Source: Bradyrhizobium liaoningense (GTDB lineage: Bacteria; Pseudomonadota; Alphaproteobacteria; Rhizobiales; Xanthobacteraceae). Taken from it: 64,000 nucleotides of DNA. How positions within the stretch are numbered: position 1 is the stretch's first letter; every line of letters starts with the position of its first letter. Under the pieces are notes generated by a model. That model did not search any database. It saw only the letters and a program-made list of their open reading frames with translations, and was not told the origin of the DNA. Positions 52,241 to 60,085 of this stretch are shown here, in pieces. The DNA is taken from NCBI RefSeq assembly GCF_018130825.1, contig NZ_JAFCJS010000002.1, forward strand, positions 248,001-312,000. Direction: 5' to 3'. A program made the position numbers and the translations under genes.

Positions 52241-53149
52241 ATGGCCACTCTGTACTCCCACGACATCGTCAGGCGGCACGTATTCGGCGAATCGGCCTCC
52301 TATCCCATTCGCAAGATCGGCTTTTCCGACCTGACCGAGGCCCTGCGCCTGGGTTGGGAGGATTTCCAGGCGATGCCGAGCCACGCGATCATCGTGTGCG
52401 TGATTTATCCCGTTCTCGGTCTCGTCCTGTTCAGGATGGTCCTCGGCTATTCGGTGCTGCCGCTCCTGTTTCCGCTGGCCGCCGGCTTCGCCCTGATCGG
52501 GCCCTTCGCCGCGATCGGTCTCTACGAACTCAGCCGGCGCCGCGAGCGTGGCGAGGAGGTCGATGCGTGGGATGCGATCAAGGTGCTGCGCGCACCGTCG
52601 TTCGGTGCCATGGTCGAGCTCGGCGTGCTCCTGCTGGTCCTGTTCGGGGCCTGGATCGGTGTCGCGAACGCAATCTATGTCACAATCTTCGGTCACGCGG
52701 CGGCTGCAAGCATTCCCGACTTCGCAACGCGTGTGCTGACGACGCCGGAAGGCTGGTCGCTCATCCTCGTCGGTTGCGGTGTTGGCTTCCTGTTTGCGGT
52801 TGTGGCCTTGTGCGTCAGTGTCGTGTCGTTTCCGTTGATGCTCGACCGGCATGCGACTGCGATCGACGCGATCCGCACGTCGCTCCGAGCGGTAGGGGCG
52901 AATCCGGTTGCGATGGCCGGATGGGGCCTCATCGTGGCGGCGCTGCTCGTGATCGGCTCGCTGCCGCTCTTCGTCGGTCTCGCCGTTGTCCTGCCGGTGC
53001 TCGGTCATGCCACCTGGCACCTCTATCGGCGGGTGGTCGAGCCCAATCCGAATCCACCGGACGAGCTGCCGCCGCCCCCGAAGGGAAAGCGCTACGCGGC
53101 GGACTTCCCGGCCAATCTCTTCCCGTGGAGCCGCGAGGGCGAACAGTAA
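52241..53149 (+). CDS. DUF2189-family membrane protein
   Basis: A 302-aa inner-membrane protein with about six TM segments, matching DUF2189: an N-terminal soluble part with SYPIRKIGFSDLTEALRLGWEDFQAMPSHAI, then PLLFPLAAGFALIGPFAAIGLYELSRRRERGEEV, a conserved amphipathic loop (IRTSLRAVGANPVAMAGWGLI) and a late VLPVLGHATWHLYRRVV. Function unknown. It is divergent from the cox operon. Convergent with the DUF2865 gene, with a possible hairpin between the stops. Confidence 0.85.
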   Translation: MATLYSHDIVRRHVFGESASYPIRKIGFSDLTEALRLGWEDFQAMPSHAIIVCVIYPVLGLVLFRMVLGYSVLPLLFPLAAGFALIGPFAAIGLYELSRRRERGEEVDAWDAIKVLRAPSFGAMVELGVLLLVLFGAWIGVANAIYVTIFGHAAAASIPDFATRVLTTPEGWSLILVGCGVGFLFAVVALCVSVVSFPLMLDRHATAIDAIRTSLRAVGANPVAMAGWGLIVAALLVIGSLPLFVGLAVVLPVLGHATWHLYRRVVEPNPNPPDELPPPPKGKRYAADFPANLFPWSREGEQ

Positions 53150-53203
53150 CAGCGAAACGGCCGCGCCTGGCGGCCGCCTTCGCTTGGCATGACGGGTGAG
53201 GAC

Positions 53204-54376
53204 CTACTTCTGCTGCTGCGGCAGGAAGGTCGGGCCGACCGAGCGGATCGGCTTGTTCTCTGAACTCGGCGCGGGCGCGCCGGTGTCCGCCGGCGGTGTC
53301 GCGGCCGGTGCGGTGGCCGTCGTCGGCGCGGGCGTCGCACCCTTCTTGGCATTGGCAGGCTGCGGCGCGCCCTTGTTGAGGCGCTGCTGCTGCATCTTCC
53401 TGGCGCTCTCCTCGGTGACGATGATGTCACCCTGCTGCTCGGCTGCGGCCTTGTCGTCGGCCGATTTGAGCGCATCCGCCCAGGTCTGTCCGGCCGCCTT
53501 GCAGGAGCAGGACGGATTGAACTCGCTGCGGAATTTGAACGCGGTCGGCAGCGCCGTGTAGGGCTGGCCGCCGATGGAGACCGCCGAGTTCATGTCCTCG
53601 CCGGGATTGCGATGGGTGTAGAGCACGGCTTCGGCGGCGGGGCACAACGCCTTGCAGGTCTTCTCGTCGTCGGGGAAGCGCGCCGGCACGGTGGCGAAGG
53701 AGATCGGGAAATAGGCGCCGTCGCAGGTGCGCACGCACACGGTGCGGAAGGTGCCGGATTGCGGGCCGAGGTCGGAGGGCGGCACGGCTTGCGGATTGTT
53801 CGGGTTGTTGCCGCCGAACAGATTGCTCAGGAAATTGCCGCCGCCTTGTGACTGCGCGGCATTGGCGTATTGCGGGCCGCAATTGTTCTGCGCCAGCGCC
53901 ATCAGCACCGAGCGGCGCTGGTTGTCGCGCTCCGGGCTGAAGCCGCCGCCGCGCAGGCGTTCGAGATTGCCGGTGATCTGGTCCAGATTGGCGCGCATCT
54001 GCTGGATCTGGGTGTTGACCGGCCCGCACTGCGCCTGCTGGCCGTTGAACAGCGAGAAGAAGCCGGAGGAATCGCAGCCCATGCGCTTGGCCTGCATGGT
54101 GACGCGGTCGAGCTCGGCCTGCTGCTTGGCCTGGGAATCCTGGTAACGGCGGATCTGCTCTTCGCGCGCGGGATCACCACCGCCGCCGCCACGATCGAGC
54201 GCGGCGAGCTGGCCTTCCAGGCGGGCGCACATCGGATTGGGGCCGAGCCCGTTCTGGCCGGGCTGAGGCGGCGGGCCGGCCTGCGCGAAAGCGCCATTGG
54301 CGAGCACGACGGTGCCGAGGAGCACGGTGCAGGCAAGGAGGGAGCGGGCACGGGAGAGAGACAAAAATTCAGGCAT
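53204..54376 (-). CDS. Secreted DUF2865-domain protein
   Basis: A 390-aa protein with a signal peptide (SRARSLLACTVLLGTVVLANGAFAQ). A helical region (about 40-160, coiled-coil-like) is followed by a Cys-containing DUF2865 domain: FRTVCVRTCDGAYFPISFATVPARFPDDEKTCKALCPAAEAVLYTHRNPGEDM, PYTALPTAFKFRSEFNPSCSC. The C-terminal tail is Ala/Pro-rich. Start 54376 or 54385; the longer frame to 54475 adds a non-conserved leader. Typical of Bradyrhizobiaceae; function unknown, presumably periplasmic. Confidence 0.85.
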   Translation of the reverse strand: MPEFLSLSRARSLLACTVLLGTVVLANGAFAQAGPPPQPGQNGLGPNPMCARLEGQLAALDRGGGGGDPAREEQIRRYQDSQAKQQAELDRVTMQAKRMGCDSSGFFSLFNGQQAQCGPVNTQIQQMRANLDQITGNLERLRGGGFSPERDNQRRSVLMALAQNNCGPQYANAAQSQGGGNFLSNLFGGNNPNNPQAVPPSDLGPQSGTFRTVCVRTCDGAYFPISFATVPARFPDDEKTCKALCPAAEAVLYTHRNPGEDMNSAVSIGGQPYTALPTAFKFRSEFNPSCSCKAAGQTWADALKSADDKAAAEQQGDIIVTEESARKMQQQRLNKGAPQPANAKKGATPAPTTATAPAATPPADTGAPAPSSENKPIRSVGPTFLPQQQK

Positions 54377-54528
54377 ATCCGCCATTCTAGCGAGGTCACG
54401 GCCCAGCGTGACTTTCCAAGATGACTTGGGGGCCGAAGCGCGCCCTCCAATAGCCGCTTCCTGCGGCATCGTCACGTCGTTTCAGGGGGCCTAAGACTGG
54501 TCCTAAGATCTGCCAGCTCCGAGGGAAT

Positions 54529-54834
54529 TCAGCGCTGGCAGGTGATTGCGACATATTCGTCGCAACGGCCATGGGAGCAGTTTGCGCCGGTTTTGGGGAC
54601 AGAGCCGGTAATTTCGTCGGGATCGACCCGGCGATAGCTTGATGCCTGGGCAAAATCCCGTGACTGGCAGTAGGTGCGCGCGACCTGCGCCCCGCATTTG
54701 TCGCCCCTGGCCAGGCACTGGTCGATGCCATAGCCGTCCGCCTGGTTGGCAATGATGAAGACGCGGGTCTCGGCGAATGCGCCGGATGCCGCGACGAGGG
54801 AGGCACAGGAGACGAGCGCGAACAGAAATCGCAT
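54529..54834 (-). CDS. Small secreted cysteine-containing protein
   Basis: A 101-aa protein. Signal peptide (FLFALVSCASLVAASGAFAE) followed by a compact domain with six cysteines (GIDQCLARGDKCGAQVARTYCQSRD, ANCSHGRCDEYVAITCQR) suggesting disulfides in the periplasm. ATG at 54834. No family recognised. Transcribed toward the DUF2865 gene, 152 bp away. Confidence 0.7.
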   Translation of the reverse strand: MRFLFALVSCASLVAASGAFAETRVFIIANQADGYGIDQCLARGDKCGAQVARTYCQSRDFAQASSYRRVDPDEITGSVPKTGANCSHGRCDEYVAITCQR

Positions 54835-55117
54835 GGGAATACCGGGGGCTGGAGACCGCCCGCTCTTAATAAACTCAAAAGGTTAAGGGGAATGGAACCA
54901 TTGCGGCGGGCCGGCGCGCATTGCGGGGAGAACACGGCATTTTCGCGGCTCTCTTGACGTCAGGGGCCCTCGTGGCCCATATGTTCCCGCATGAACGGTC
55001 TCCTCGCCATTTGCATCATTTGCGAGATTACGAGCTAGCGATTCGCTGGCTGGAGCCGTCTTTTCTCAAACACATTGAGAGCACTGGACGCCCGGCCAAC
55101 AGCCGACGGGTGTCCCT

Positions 55118-56497
55118 ATGGAATTGCGCCTTTACGATACGCTGACGAAGGAAAAGCGCCCCTTCGTGCCGCTCGATGCGAAGAACGTCCGCATGTATGT
55201 CTGCGGACCGACGGTCTATGACTTTGCCCATATCGGCAATGCGCGGCCGGTGATCGTGTTCGACGTGCTGTTTCGGTTGCTCCGCCACACTTACGGTGAG
55301 GCGCATGTCAAATATGTCCGCAACATCACCGATGTCGACGACAAGATCAACGATCGCGCTGCGCGCGACTTTCCCGGCCTGCCGCTGAACGAGGCGATCC
55401 GCAAGGTCACCGAGCAGACCGGCAGGCAGTTTCACGCCGACGTGGATGCGCTTGGCGCACTCCGGCCGAGCGTCGAGCCGCGCGCGACCGAGCATATCGG
55501 CGAGATGCGCGAGATCATCGAAAGGCTCATTGCCGGCGGTTTTGCCTATGCCGCCGAGGACCACGTGCTGTTCTCGCCGCAGGCGATGAACGCGGCCAAT
55601 GCCGGCCTGCCGCGCTACGGCGCGCTGTCCAATCGCTCGCTGGACGAGATGATCGCCGGTGCCCGCGTCGATGTCGCGCCTTACAAGAAGGGCAACACCG
55701 ATTTCGTGCTGTGGAAGCCGTCCAAGCCGGGCGAGCCGTCATGGCCGTCGCCGGCCGGCATCAAGGCCGAGGGGCGTCCGGGCTGGCACATCGAGTGCTC
55801 GGCCATGGCCTGGAAGCATCTCGGCGAGCACTTCGACATCCATGGCGGCGGCATCGATCTCGTGTTTCCGCATCACGAGAACGAGGTCGCGCAGACCTGC
55901 TGCGCGTTCCACCAGCAGCGCATGGCGAACTACTGGATGCACAACGGCTTCCTGCAGGTCGAGAGTGAGAAGATGTCGAAGAGCCTCGGCAACTTCATCA
56001 CGATCCACGAGCTGCTTCAGGACTGGCCGGGTGAGGTGCTGCGCCTCAACATGCTGAAGACGCATTACCGCTCGCCGATCGACTGGACCATGAAGTCGCT
56101 GGAGGAGAGCGCCAAGACGCTCGACGACTGGTATCGCGTCGCTGCCGACGTCGCGCCGGGCGGGCCGGCCGCGTCCGTGGTCGAGCCGTTGCTCGACGAT
56201 CTCAACACGCCGCTGGCGATCGCGGCGCTGCACGGCTTGCGCGGCGAAGCCGCTGCATTGTCGGGCTCGTTGCGGCTGCTCGGCTTCCTGTCGGAGAGTG
56301 CCGCGCAGTGGGAAAGCCGCAAGCAGCAGGCGAGCGGGGTCGATGCCGGGGAAGTCGAACGCCTGCTTGCGGAGCGGACGGCCGCGCGTGCACGGAAGGA
56401 CTTTAGGGAGTCCGACCGCATCCGCGATCTACTCGCCGCGATGGGCGTTGCGATCAAGGACTCCAAGGACGGGACGACCTGGGAGATCGCGCGATGA
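55118..56497 (+). CDS. cysS: Cysteinyl-tRNA synthetase
   Basis: A 459-aa class I aminoacyl-tRNA synthetase that charges tRNA-Cys. Zinc-binding Cys29 in VCGPT, HIGN at 38-41, [11 protein letters not shown], the zinc-ligand region [10 protein letters not shown], and KMSKS at 285-289. C-terminal helical anticodon-binding domain ends with [34 protein letters not shown]. The stop overlaps the next small ORF (ATGA at 56494). Confidence 0.94.
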   Translation: MELRLYDTLTKEKRPFVPLDAKNVRMYVCGPTVYDFAHIGNARPVIVFDVLFRLLRHTYGEAHVKYVRNITDVDDKINDRAARDFPGLPLNEAIRKVTEQTGRQFHADVDALGALRPSVEPRATEHIGEMREIIERLIAGGFAYAAEDHVLFSPQAMNAANAGLPRYGALSNRSLDEMIAGARVDVAPYKKGNTDFVLWKPSKPGEPSWPSPAGIKAEGRPGWHIECSAMAWKHLGEHFDIHGGGIDLVFPHHENEVAQTCCAFHQQRMANYWMHNGFLQVESEKMSKSLGNFITIHELLQDWPGEVLRLNMLKTHYRSPIDWTMKSLEESAKTLDDWYRVAADVAPGGPAASVVEPLLDDLNTPLAIAALHGLRGEAAALSGSLRLLGFLSESAAQWESRKQQASGVDAGEVERLLAERTAARARKDFRESDRIRDLLAAMGVAIKDSKDGTTWEIAR

Positions 56498-56607
56498 AGC
56501 GGCCCGACACGCCGTTCCCGCGGCACTGGCTCTATTACATCGCGCTGAAGATCCTGCTGCTCGGCGCCGCGGTGGCGATCGTGCTGAAACTCTATGGGAT
56601 GTGGTGA
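56494..56607 (+). CDS. 37-aa single-TM protein between cysS and the GNAT gene
   Basis: The ATG overlaps the cysS stop and the TGA is 5 bp before the GNAT ATG. The product is basic at the N-terminus ([11 protein letters not shown]) with one hydrophobic segment ([23 protein letters not shown]). Tight spacing on both sides (ATGA overlap, 5-bp gap) argues for translation. Too short for most automated calling. Function unknown. Confidence 0.6.
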   Translation: MKRPDTPFPRHWLYYIALKILLLGAAVAIVLKLYGMW

Positions 56608-56612
56608 GGACG

Positions 56613-57104
56613 ATGGGACAGACTTTGCCAAAGCCCGGCCTGCGGCCGTTCCTGCCCGATGACGTGCCGGTGCTCGCCGCCATCTTTACCGCCAGCATCG
56701 AACAGCTGACCGGCGATGACTACAGCGAGGCGCAGCAGCAGGCCTGGATGGAGGCGGCCGAGGACGAGGAGTTCGGCAAGCAGCTCGCGGCCGACCTGAC
56801 GCTGATCGCGACGCTCGAGGGCTCGCCGGTCGGCTTCGCCTCGCTGCGCGGAGCCGATCATATCCGCATGCTCTACGTGCACCCGGCAGTGGCCGGGCAG
56901 GGCATCGCGACCATGCTGGTCGACGCGCTCGAGAAGCTCGCGGGCGGCCGCGGCGCCAAGAGCCTTTCGGTCGACGCCAGCGACACCGCGGAAGGCTTCT
57001 TCGCCAAGCGCGGCTACACCGCCCAGCAGCGCAACAGCGTCACCATCAATGACGAGTGGCTCGCCAACACCACCATGAAGAAGACGCTTGGAGCGGCGCC
57101 ATGA
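56613..57104 (+). CDS. GNAT-family N-acetyltransferase
   Basis: A 163-aa acetyl-CoA-dependent transferase. Motif A with the pyrophosphate-binding GQGIAT segment (LYVHPAVAGQGIATMLVDAL), preceded by GSPVGFASLRG (core strand), and the C-terminal NSVTINDEW. GNAT fold is clear; substrate unknown. Start at 56613 has GAGG just upstream. Its stop overlaps the citramalate synthase start (57101-57104). Confidence 0.87.
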   Translation: MGQTLPKPGLRPFLPDDVPVLAAIFTASIEQLTGDDYSEAQQQAWMEAAEDEEFGKQLAADLTLIATLEGSPVGFASLRGADHIRMLYVHPAVAGQGIATMLVDALEKLAGGRGAKSLSVDASDTAEGFFAKRGYTAQQRNSVTINDEWLANTTMKKTLGAAP

Positions 57105-58699
57105 GCAAGGAGCGTCTTTATCTGTTCGACACCACTTTGCGCGACGGGGCGCAGACCAACGGCGTCGATTTCACGCTGGCCGACAAGCAGGTCATCGCGG
57201 CGATGCTCGACGACCTCGGCATCGACTATGTCGAGGGCGGCTATCCCGGCGCCAACCCGCTCGATACCGAGTTCTTCGGCAGCAAACCGAAGCTCAATCA
57301 TGCGCGCTTCACCGCCTTCGGCATGACGCGGCGAGCAGGGCGCTCGGTTTCCAACGATCCCGGTGTCGCGGGCCTTTTGGAAGCGAAAGCGGATGCGATC
57401 TGCTTCGTGGCGAAGTCGTCGGCCTATCAGGTGCGCGTCGCGTTGGAGACGACCAAGGAGGAAAACCTCGCCTCGATCCGCGACAGCGTCGCCGCGGCGA
57501 AGGCGGCCGGCCGCGAAGTCATGCTCGACTGCGAGCATTTTTTCGACGGCTACAAGGAAGACGCGAGCTTCGCGCTCGCCTGCGCAAAGGCGGCCTACGA
57601 GGCCGGCGCGCGCTGGGTGGTGCTGTGCGACACCAATGGCGGCACCTTGCCGAACGAGGTCGAAGCAATCGTCACCGAGGTGACGAAACACATCCCCGGC
57701 GATCATGTCGGCATCCACGCCCACAATGACACCGAGCAGGCGGTGGCCAATTCGCTCGCCGCGGTGCGCGCGGGCGCACGGCAGATCCAGGGTACGCTCA
57801 ACGGCCTTGGCGAGCGCTGCGGCAACGCCAATCTCTGCTCGCTGATCCCGACGCTGAAATTGAAGAAGGGTTTTGCCGACGTTTTCGAAATCGGCGTCAC
57901 GTCCGAGAAGCTGGCGACGCTTGTCAAAGTCTCGCGCACGCTCGACGACATGCTCAACCGCGTGCCAAACCGGCACGCGGCCTATGTTGGCGAGAGCGCC
58001 TTCGTCACCAAGACCGGCATCCATGCCTCCGCCGTGCTCAAGGATCCGCAGACCTATGAGCATGTGCTGCCGGAGCTGGTCGGCAATCATCGCAAGGTGC
58101 TGGTCTCCGACCAGGCCGGCCGCTCCAATGTCATCGCCGAGCTCGACCGGGCCGGCATTGCCTACGAGAAGAGCGATCCGAAGCTGACCCGTCTCGTTGA
58201 AGAGCTGAAGGAGCGCGAGGCACAGGGCTACGCCTATGAATCCGCCAACGCCTCGTTCGACCTGCTGGCGCGCCGCACGCTCGGCAAGGTGCCGCATTAT
58301 TTCGAGGTCGAGCAGTTCGACGTCAATGTCGAGCAGCGCTACAACGCGCTCGGCGAGCGCGTCACCGTGGCATTGGCCGTGGTCAAGGTCGACGTCGCCG
58401 GCGAGCACCTGATCTCGGCAGCCGAGGGCAACGGCCCTGTCAACGCGCTCGACGTCGCGCTGCGCAAGGATCTCGGCAAGTACCAGAAATACATCGAGGG
58501 GCTGACGCTGATCGACTACCGCGTGCGTATCCTCAACGGCGGCACCGGCGCGGTCACGCGCGTCCTGATCGAGAGCGAGGACGAGAACGGCGATCGCTGG
58601 ACCACGGTCGGCGTGTCCCCGAACATCATCGATGCCTCGTTCCAGGCGCTGATGGATTCGGTGATCTACAAGCTCGTGAAGTCGGGCGCGCCGGCGTAA
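57101..58699 (+). CDS. cimA: (R)-citramalate synthase (CimA-type)
   Basis: A 532-aa member of the isopropylmalate synthase family. N-terminal TIM-barrel with LFDTTLRDGAQTNGVDFTLADK, EGGYPGANPLD, the metal and substrate motif HAHNDTEQAVANSLAAVRAGARQIQGTLNGLGERCGNANL, and later GIHASAVLKDPQTYEH. A C-terminal regulatory (LeuA allosteric-like) region follows (about 380-532). Condenses pyruvate and acetyl-CoA for isoleucine biosynthesis; distinguished from 2-isopropylmalate synthase by overall length and the ERCGNANL-type pattern, not by assay. Confidence 0.88.
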   Translation: MSKERLYLFDTTLRDGAQTNGVDFTLADKQVIAAMLDDLGIDYVEGGYPGANPLDTEFFGSKPKLNHARFTAFGMTRRAGRSVSNDPGVAGLLEAKADAICFVAKSSAYQVRVALETTKEENLASIRDSVAAAKAAGREVMLDCEHFFDGYKEDASFALACAKAAYEAGARWVVLCDTNGGTLPNEVEAIVTEVTKHIPGDHVGIHAHNDTEQAVANSLAAVRAGARQIQGTLNGLGERCGNANLCSLIPTLKLKKGFADVFEIGVTSEKLATLVKVSRTLDDMLNRVPNRHAAYVGESAFVTKTGIHASAVLKDPQTYEHVLPELVGNHRKVLVSDQAGRSNVIAELDRAGIAYEKSDPKLTRLVEELKEREAQGYAYESANASFDLLARRTLGKVPHYFEVEQFDVNVEQRYNALGERVTVALAVVKVDVAGEHLISAAEGNGPVNALDVALRKDLGKYQKYIEGLTLIDYRVRILNGGTGAVTRVLIESEDENGDRWTTVGVSPNIIDASFQALMDSVIYKLVKSGAPA

Positions 58700-58710
58700 G
58701 CCCCACGACG

Positions 58711-58815
58711 GCTGTCATACCCCGCGAAAGCGGGGTATCCAGTACGCCGCGGCTTCTCGGTCGCTCTCTGGCGTCTCGGAATACTGGATCGCCCGGTCGA
58801 GCCGGGCGATGACAG
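58711..58815. repeat. Palindromic intergenic repeat, copy 2 of the GCTGTCAT family
   Basis: GCTGTCATACCCCGCGAAAG with GCGGGGTATCCAGTACGCCG and a right end ACTGGATCGCCCG...CGGGCGATGACAG. It is nearly the same as 33024-33127, in the same orientation. Confidence 0.8.
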
Positions 58816-58838
58816 TTGGGGTGAGGAGAGGGCAAGGC

Positions 58839-59216
58839 ATGATCGACCACATCTCCGTCGGCGTCGGCGATCTCGATCGCGCCGCAAAGTTCTACGAGGC
58901 GACGCTCGCCACACTCGGCCTCACTCGCCTCGTCACGCGGCCGCGCACAGTCGGCTTCGGCAAGGCCTATCCGGAGTTCTGGATCAATTTGCGCGAGGGC
59001 ATGCCGCGTGTCGGGCCTTCGAGCGGCGTGCACATCTGCCTGCGGGCGAAGACCACGGTCGAGATCGATGCGTTTCACGCCGCCGCTCTGTCCGCCGGCG
59101 GCGAGTCCGACGGCGCGCCGGGCATCCGTCCGCACGATCGCGTGCGCTACTACGCGGCCTTCGTCTTCGATCCCGATGGTAACCGGATCGAGGCGGTGAC
59201 GTTTCCGAGCGAGTAG
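58839..59216 (+). CDS. VOC-family (glyoxalase-like) protein
   Basis: A 125-aa protein with the vicinal-oxygen-chelate fold: MIDHISVGVGDLDRAAKFYEATLATLGL at the N-terminus and YYAAFVFDPDGNRIEAVTF at the C-terminus, with possible metal ligands His4 and the C-terminal Glu. GAGGAGAGGG precedes the ATG at 58839. Reaction unknown. Confidence 0.87.
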   Translation: MIDHISVGVGDLDRAAKFYEATLATLGLTRLVTRPRTVGFGKAYPEFWINLREGMPRVGPSSGVHICLRAKTTVEIDAFHAAALSAGGESDGAPGIRPHDRVRYYAAFVFDPDGNRIEAVTFPSE

Positions 59217-59264
59217 CGCATGATCCGGAAAAGTGTGAAGCGGTTTTCCGAAAAGATCATGCGC
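59216..59264. repeat. Inverted repeat GCGCATGATC ... GATCATGCGC
   Basis: Perfect 10-bp arms at the ends, with a second inner stem CGGAAAA / TTTTCCG. A type of dispersed palindrome seen between rhizobial genes; it lies between the convergent VOC and LOG genes and could act as a terminator (A-run follows at 59269). Confidence 0.75.
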
Positions 59265-59278
59265 CAGCAAAAAAGTTC

Positions 59279-59884
59279 TTACAGCTTGCGCGCGACTTCC
59301 GGGGCGAGCTGCTTTTCCTCTTCGGCGATCTGTGCCGCGGCTGCTTTCAGCTTTGGCAGGATCTCCTCGACGCGATCGGCCTTGAGGATGTCGACCGTCA
59401 GGCCGGCGCGGATGAACTCGGTCTGGCGCATGTGCGACAGGAGCGAGAACAGCGGCTCCCAGAAATTGTCGATATTGGCGAGCAGCACCGGCTTGGCGTG
59501 ACGGCCGAGCTGCTTCCAGGTCAGCTGCTCCACCAGCTCTTCCAGCGTGCCGACGCCGCCCGGCAGGGCCACGAAGGCGTCGGAGCGCTCGAACATCAGC
59601 CGCTTGCGCTCGTGCATGTCGGGGGTGACGATCATCTCCTGCACGCGGGTCAGCGCGTTCTCGCGCATCCGCAGGAATTCGGGGATGATGCCGGTGACGG
59701 TGCCGCCGTGATCCAGCACGGAGGTTGCGACCGAGCCCATCAGTCCGAGCGAGCCGCCGCCATAGACCAGGCGGATGTTGTTCTCGGCGAGGGCCTTGCC
59801 GAACGCCTTGGCGCCTTCGGTGAAGCGGGGATTGGTTCCGGGGCCGGAGCCGCAATAGACACAGACGGTTTTGATAGTGCTCAT
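59279..59884 (-). CDS. LOG-family protein (cytokinin riboside 5'-monophosphate phosphoribohydrolase-type)
   Basis: A 201-aa Rossmann-like protein (TIGR00730 type): VCVYCGSGPG near the N-terminus, GGGSLGLMG, MHERKRLMFERSDAFVALPGGVGTLEELVEQLTWKQLG with the PGGxGTxxE catalytic motif. LOG proteins hydrolyse AMP-type nucleotide monophosphates or cytokinin precursors. ATGs at 59893 and 59884; the latter matches the usual N-terminus. Convergent with the VOC gene; a repeat separates them. Confidence 0.88.
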   Translation of the reverse strand: MSTIKTVCVYCGSGPGTNPRFTEGAKAFGKALAENNIRLVYGGGSLGLMGSVATSVLDHGGTVTGIIPEFLRMRENALTRVQEMIVTPDMHERKRLMFERSDAFVALPGGVGTLEELVEQLTWKQLGRHAKPVLLANIDNFWEPLFSLLSHMRQTEFIRAGLTVDILKADRVEEILPKLKAAAAQIAEEEKQLAPEVARKL

Positions 59885-60085
59885 TGGTGCCATGATGCAT
59901 TGCAGCGAAGAGGCGTCAAGCCCAATCGGTGATTCGGACTGCCCGGAAATCTACCGGTAAATGGCGAGAAACAATCGAAGATTCGCCATCTGGCGGGGTG
60001 CGCGGGCATCGGGAAGGCTCTATATGACAAGCGAAATTCGTTAATCGCAGCGACGCCCGCATCCGGTGGGCTTTCAGGTTTGTTG

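Noticed and set aside
51919..52266. 115-aa minus-strand ORF before the DUF2189 gene
   Set aside because: Low-complexity, no motif, overlaps the likely promoter and start of the plus-strand gene.
53150..53203. GC-rich inverted repeat between the DUF2189 and DUF2865 stops as terminator
   Set aside because: Stem GCGAAACGGCCGC / GCGGCCGCCTTCGC is imperfect and lacks a T-run, so it was not called.
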